7,596 nucleotides of DNA, taken from NCBI GenBank assembly GCA_002495235.1, contig DAEG01000075.1, forward strand, positions 5,801 through 13,396, read 5' to 3'. Every line of letters begins with the position of its first letter. Position 1 is the first letter of the stretch. The notes under the pieces are model-generated. The model searched no databases and was not told where the DNA came from. It was given only the letters and a program-made list of their open reading frames with translations. Positions 6,085 to 7,596 of this stretch are shown piece by piece. The position numbers were made by a program, and so were the translations under genes. The DNA is from Euryarchaeota archaeon UBA287. GTDB lineage: Archaea; Thermoplasmatota; UBA186; UBA287.

Positions 6085-6770
6085 TGGGCAAGAGACTAAT
6101 ATCGCAGAGGAGAGGCAAGGGTAGCATTTACAGGGCTCCCAGCCACAGGTATGCCGCTGATGTCAGGTATCCTGCCATAGAGGGCAGAGGCGTGGTCAAA
6201 TATCTCAGGAACGATCCTGCGAGGACGGTCCCTCTGGCGCTGGTGGAGTTCCCGGAAGGCATCTTCCCGCTTCTGGCCCCCGAGGGCGTAGGAGTCGGAG
6301 ACCAGTTCTCTATGGGAGAGGAGTCTCTCTATTCCGTGCTGAAGCTGAGAGATGTGCCTGAGGGTTCTGCGGTCTTCAACATAGAGATAAATCCCCTGGA
6401 TGGCGGGAAGCTCATAAGGAGCGCGGGTACGTACGCACTTCTGGTGAGCAAGGATGAAAAGACAGCCACCATAAGGCTCGCCTCCGGAAAGTTCAAGAGG
6501 GTGAGTCTGGACTGCAGGGCTACCGTGGGAATAGCGGCCGGAGGCGGCAGGAGAGAGAAGCCCGTCCTCAAAGCAGGCAAGAGGCGCAAGATCATAAAGA
6601 ACAAGCCCAAGGTCTTTCCGACGGTCAGAGGTGTGGCTAAGAACCCCGTGGATCACCCGTTCGGGGGAGGCGGTCACCAGCACACGGGTAAGCCAAAGAC
6701 GCCCGGTCGCAACGCACCGCCGGGAAGGAAAGTCGGCAGCATAGCCGCGAGGCGCACGGGCAGGAGGTGA
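6084..6770 (+). CDS. rpl2: Large subunit ribosomal protein uL2 (L2/L8e), archaeal type
   Basis: uL2 helps join the subunits and supports the peptidyl-transferase centre. The 228-residue product starts MGKRLISQRRGKGSIYRAPSHR, the archaeal form, followed by an OB-like and then an SH3-like domain. Conserved blocks are IFNIEINP-like FNIEINPLDGGKL (98-110), CRATVGIAAGGGRREKP (144-160) and NPVDHPFGGGGHQHTG (187-202), and it ends PGRKVGSIAARRTGRR. His191 corresponds to the essential E. coli His229. HPF instead of HPH is a known archaeal variant. Lys186 stands where Met is usual just before NPVDHP. I prefer ATG 6084 to the in-frame GTG 6081 because it matches the family start; GGGGTGA at 6073-6079 serves as ribosome-binding site. 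The stop TGA is part of the Shine-Dalgarno site for uS19. Confidence 0.97.
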   Translation: MGKRLISQRRGKGSIYRAPSHRYAADVRYPAIEGRGVVKYLRNDPARTVPLALVEFPEGIFPLLAPEGVGVGDQFSMGEESLYSVLKLRDVPEGSAVFNIEINPLDGGKLIRSAGTYALLVSKDEKTATIRLASGKFKRVSLDCRATVGIAAGGGRREKPVLKAGKRRKIIKNKPKVFPTVRGVAKNPVDHPFGGGGHQHTGKPKTPGRNAPPGRKVGSIAARRTGRR

Positions 6771-6773
6771 AGC

Positions 6774-7181
6774 ATGTCAAGACCTGAGATGAGGAAAAAG
6801 AAAGAGTTCAAGATAAGGGGGAAGCAGGTGGAGGAGCTCATGGGCATTGACCCGGAGGAGTTCCTCGACATCATGCCGGCCAGAGTCAGAAGGACCCTCA
6901 GGAGAGGGCTGACAGAAGGGCAGATGAAGCTCTGGCAGAAGGTAAAAAAGAGCGATGCTAACAAGATCGTGAGAACACACTGCAGGGACATGATAATCCT
7001 GCCCGACTTTGTGGGTAAGAGAGTGGCCGTGCACAACGGGAAGGAGTTCGTCCAGCTGAACATAGCCCCAGAGATGGTCGGCCACTACCTCGGCGAGTTC
7101 GCCATAACGAGAAGGTTCATCAAACACGGAGGACCCGGAGTCGGAGCCACCAGGAGCTCGAAGTTCCTGCCACTGAAGTGA
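6774..7181 (+). CDS. rps19: Small subunit ribosomal protein uS19 (S19/S15e), archaeal type
   Basis: uS19 is in the head of the 30S subunit near the A site, where it contacts uS13. The 135-residue protein has the longer archaeal/eukaryotic N-terminus (KKEFKIRGKQVEELMGID, then PARVRRTLRRGLTEGQ, 35-50). The S19 core follows: KIVRTHCRDMIILPDFVGK (64-82), VAVHNGKEFVQLNIAPEMVGHYLGEFA and the ending GPGVGATRSSKFLPLK. A near-perfect AGGAGGTGA (6762-6770) ends three bases before the ATG and includes the uL2 stop codon, so expression is likely strong and coupled to uL2. Confidence 0.97.
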   Translation: MSRPEMRKKKEFKIRGKQVEELMGIDPEEFLDIMPARVRRTLRRGLTEGQMKLWQKVKKSDANKIVRTHCRDMIILPDFVGKRVAVHNGKEFVQLNIAPEMVGHYLGEFAITRRFIKHGGPGVGATRSSKFLPLK

Positions 7182-7185
7182 TAGC

Positions 7186-7596
7186 ATGAAGTACAGCACA
7201 GAGTTTGATAAGGAAAAATGTGCCTCTGCCTACGGCAGGGACCAGCATGTGAGCCCCAAGCACTCGAGAGAGGTCTGCAAGGAGATCGTTGGCATGACCA
7301 CTCCCTCGGCGGAGAAATACCTCGAGGCGGTCATAGCCATGGAGAGGGCCGTGCCGTACACGAGGTTCAACAACGAGTTTGGCCACAGGAGAGGGATAGG
7401 ACCCGGGAGATACCCCGTCAAGGCCTCCGATAAGTTGCTCGAGCTTCTGAGAGAGGCTGTTGCCAACGCGGAGTTCAAGGGTCTGGATGCGGACAAGCTT
7501 GTGGTGAAGCATGCCTCGGCCTACAAGGGCAGAAAACTGAAGCGCTACATGCCGAAGGCCCGGGGGAGAAGCGGGGAGCACAGCGAGACTACCGCC
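7186..7596 (+). CDS. rpl22: Large subunit ribosomal protein uL22 (L22/L17e), archaeal type, 3' end cut by the window
   Basis: uL22 binds all domains of 23S rRNA, and its beta-hairpin lines the peptide exit tunnel opposite uL4. From ATG 7186 the frame stays open for 137 codons to the last base with no stop, so the C-terminus is missing, by perhaps 10-20 residues judging from archaeal relatives. Recognisable blocks are HVSPKHSREVCKEIVGM (21-37), VPYTRFNNEFGHRRG (56-70), GRYPVKASDKLLELL (74-88), VANAEFKGLD (92-101) and AYKGRKLKRYMPKARGR (112-128). The tunnel hairpin is the region around KGRKLKRYMPKARGR. The gene begins four bases after the uS19 stop, with only a weak GAAGTGA (7175-7181) as ribosome-binding site, so reinitiation from uS19 is likely. 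Cysteines at 11 and 31 are uncommon but harmless. Confidence 0.95.
   Translation, partial: MKYSTEFDKEKCASAYGRDQHVSPKHSREVCKEIVGMTTPSAEKYLEAVIAMERAVPYTRFNNEFGHRRGIGPGRYPVKASDKLLELLREAVANAEFKGLDADKLVVKHASAYKGRKLKRYMPKARGRSGEHSETTA

Overview
The window is archaeal chromosomal DNA. Its right half (about 4180 to the end) is the start of the archaeal S10/spc-type ribosomal protein cluster in the order uL3-uL4-uL23-uL2-uS19-uL22, and all six proteins are of the archaeal/eukaryotic type. Two TATA-box promoters (TTTATATA, TTTAAATA), one of them placed for a leaderless mRNA, plus GGAG/GGTGA Shine-Dalgarno sites and heavy use of ATA, AGG and AGA codons also fit an archaeon. The uL2 sequence HPFGGGGHQH resembles euryarchaeal homologues. 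A euryarchaeal, possibly Thermoplasmata-like, lineage is my guess, with low confidence in the exact group.

Layout. 1-2679: a very large, cysteine-rich, multi-pass membrane protein of unknown function, possibly cut by the left edge. 2680-2972: mostly non-coding, ending in a strong TATA box. 2973-3407: a small secreted or membrane-anchored protein with a signal peptide and 12 cysteines, also unrecognised. 3453-3683: a short HicB-type antitoxin. It overlaps a HicA toxin gene (3661-3901) that is broken by a frameshift, so the toxin is probably dead or the assembly has an error here. 3902-4178: no gene, but the promoter of the ribosomal operon and an approximately 85-base leader that can fold into a GAAA-capped hairpin. 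4179-7596: the ribosomal operon, with genes overlapping by 1-4 bases or separated by 3-4 bases; uL22 runs off the right edge.

The six ribosomal proteins act together in the ribosome: uL3, uL4, uL23, uL2 and uL22 assemble early on 23S rRNA and line the peptidyl-transferase region and exit tunnel, and uS19 sits in the head of the small subunit. The tight spacing implies one transcript and translational coupling. The left half is accessory in character and has no obvious functional link to the ribosome. The most interesting points are the pair of cysteine-rich envelope proteins, the orphaned HicB, and the structured leader of the uL3 operon.
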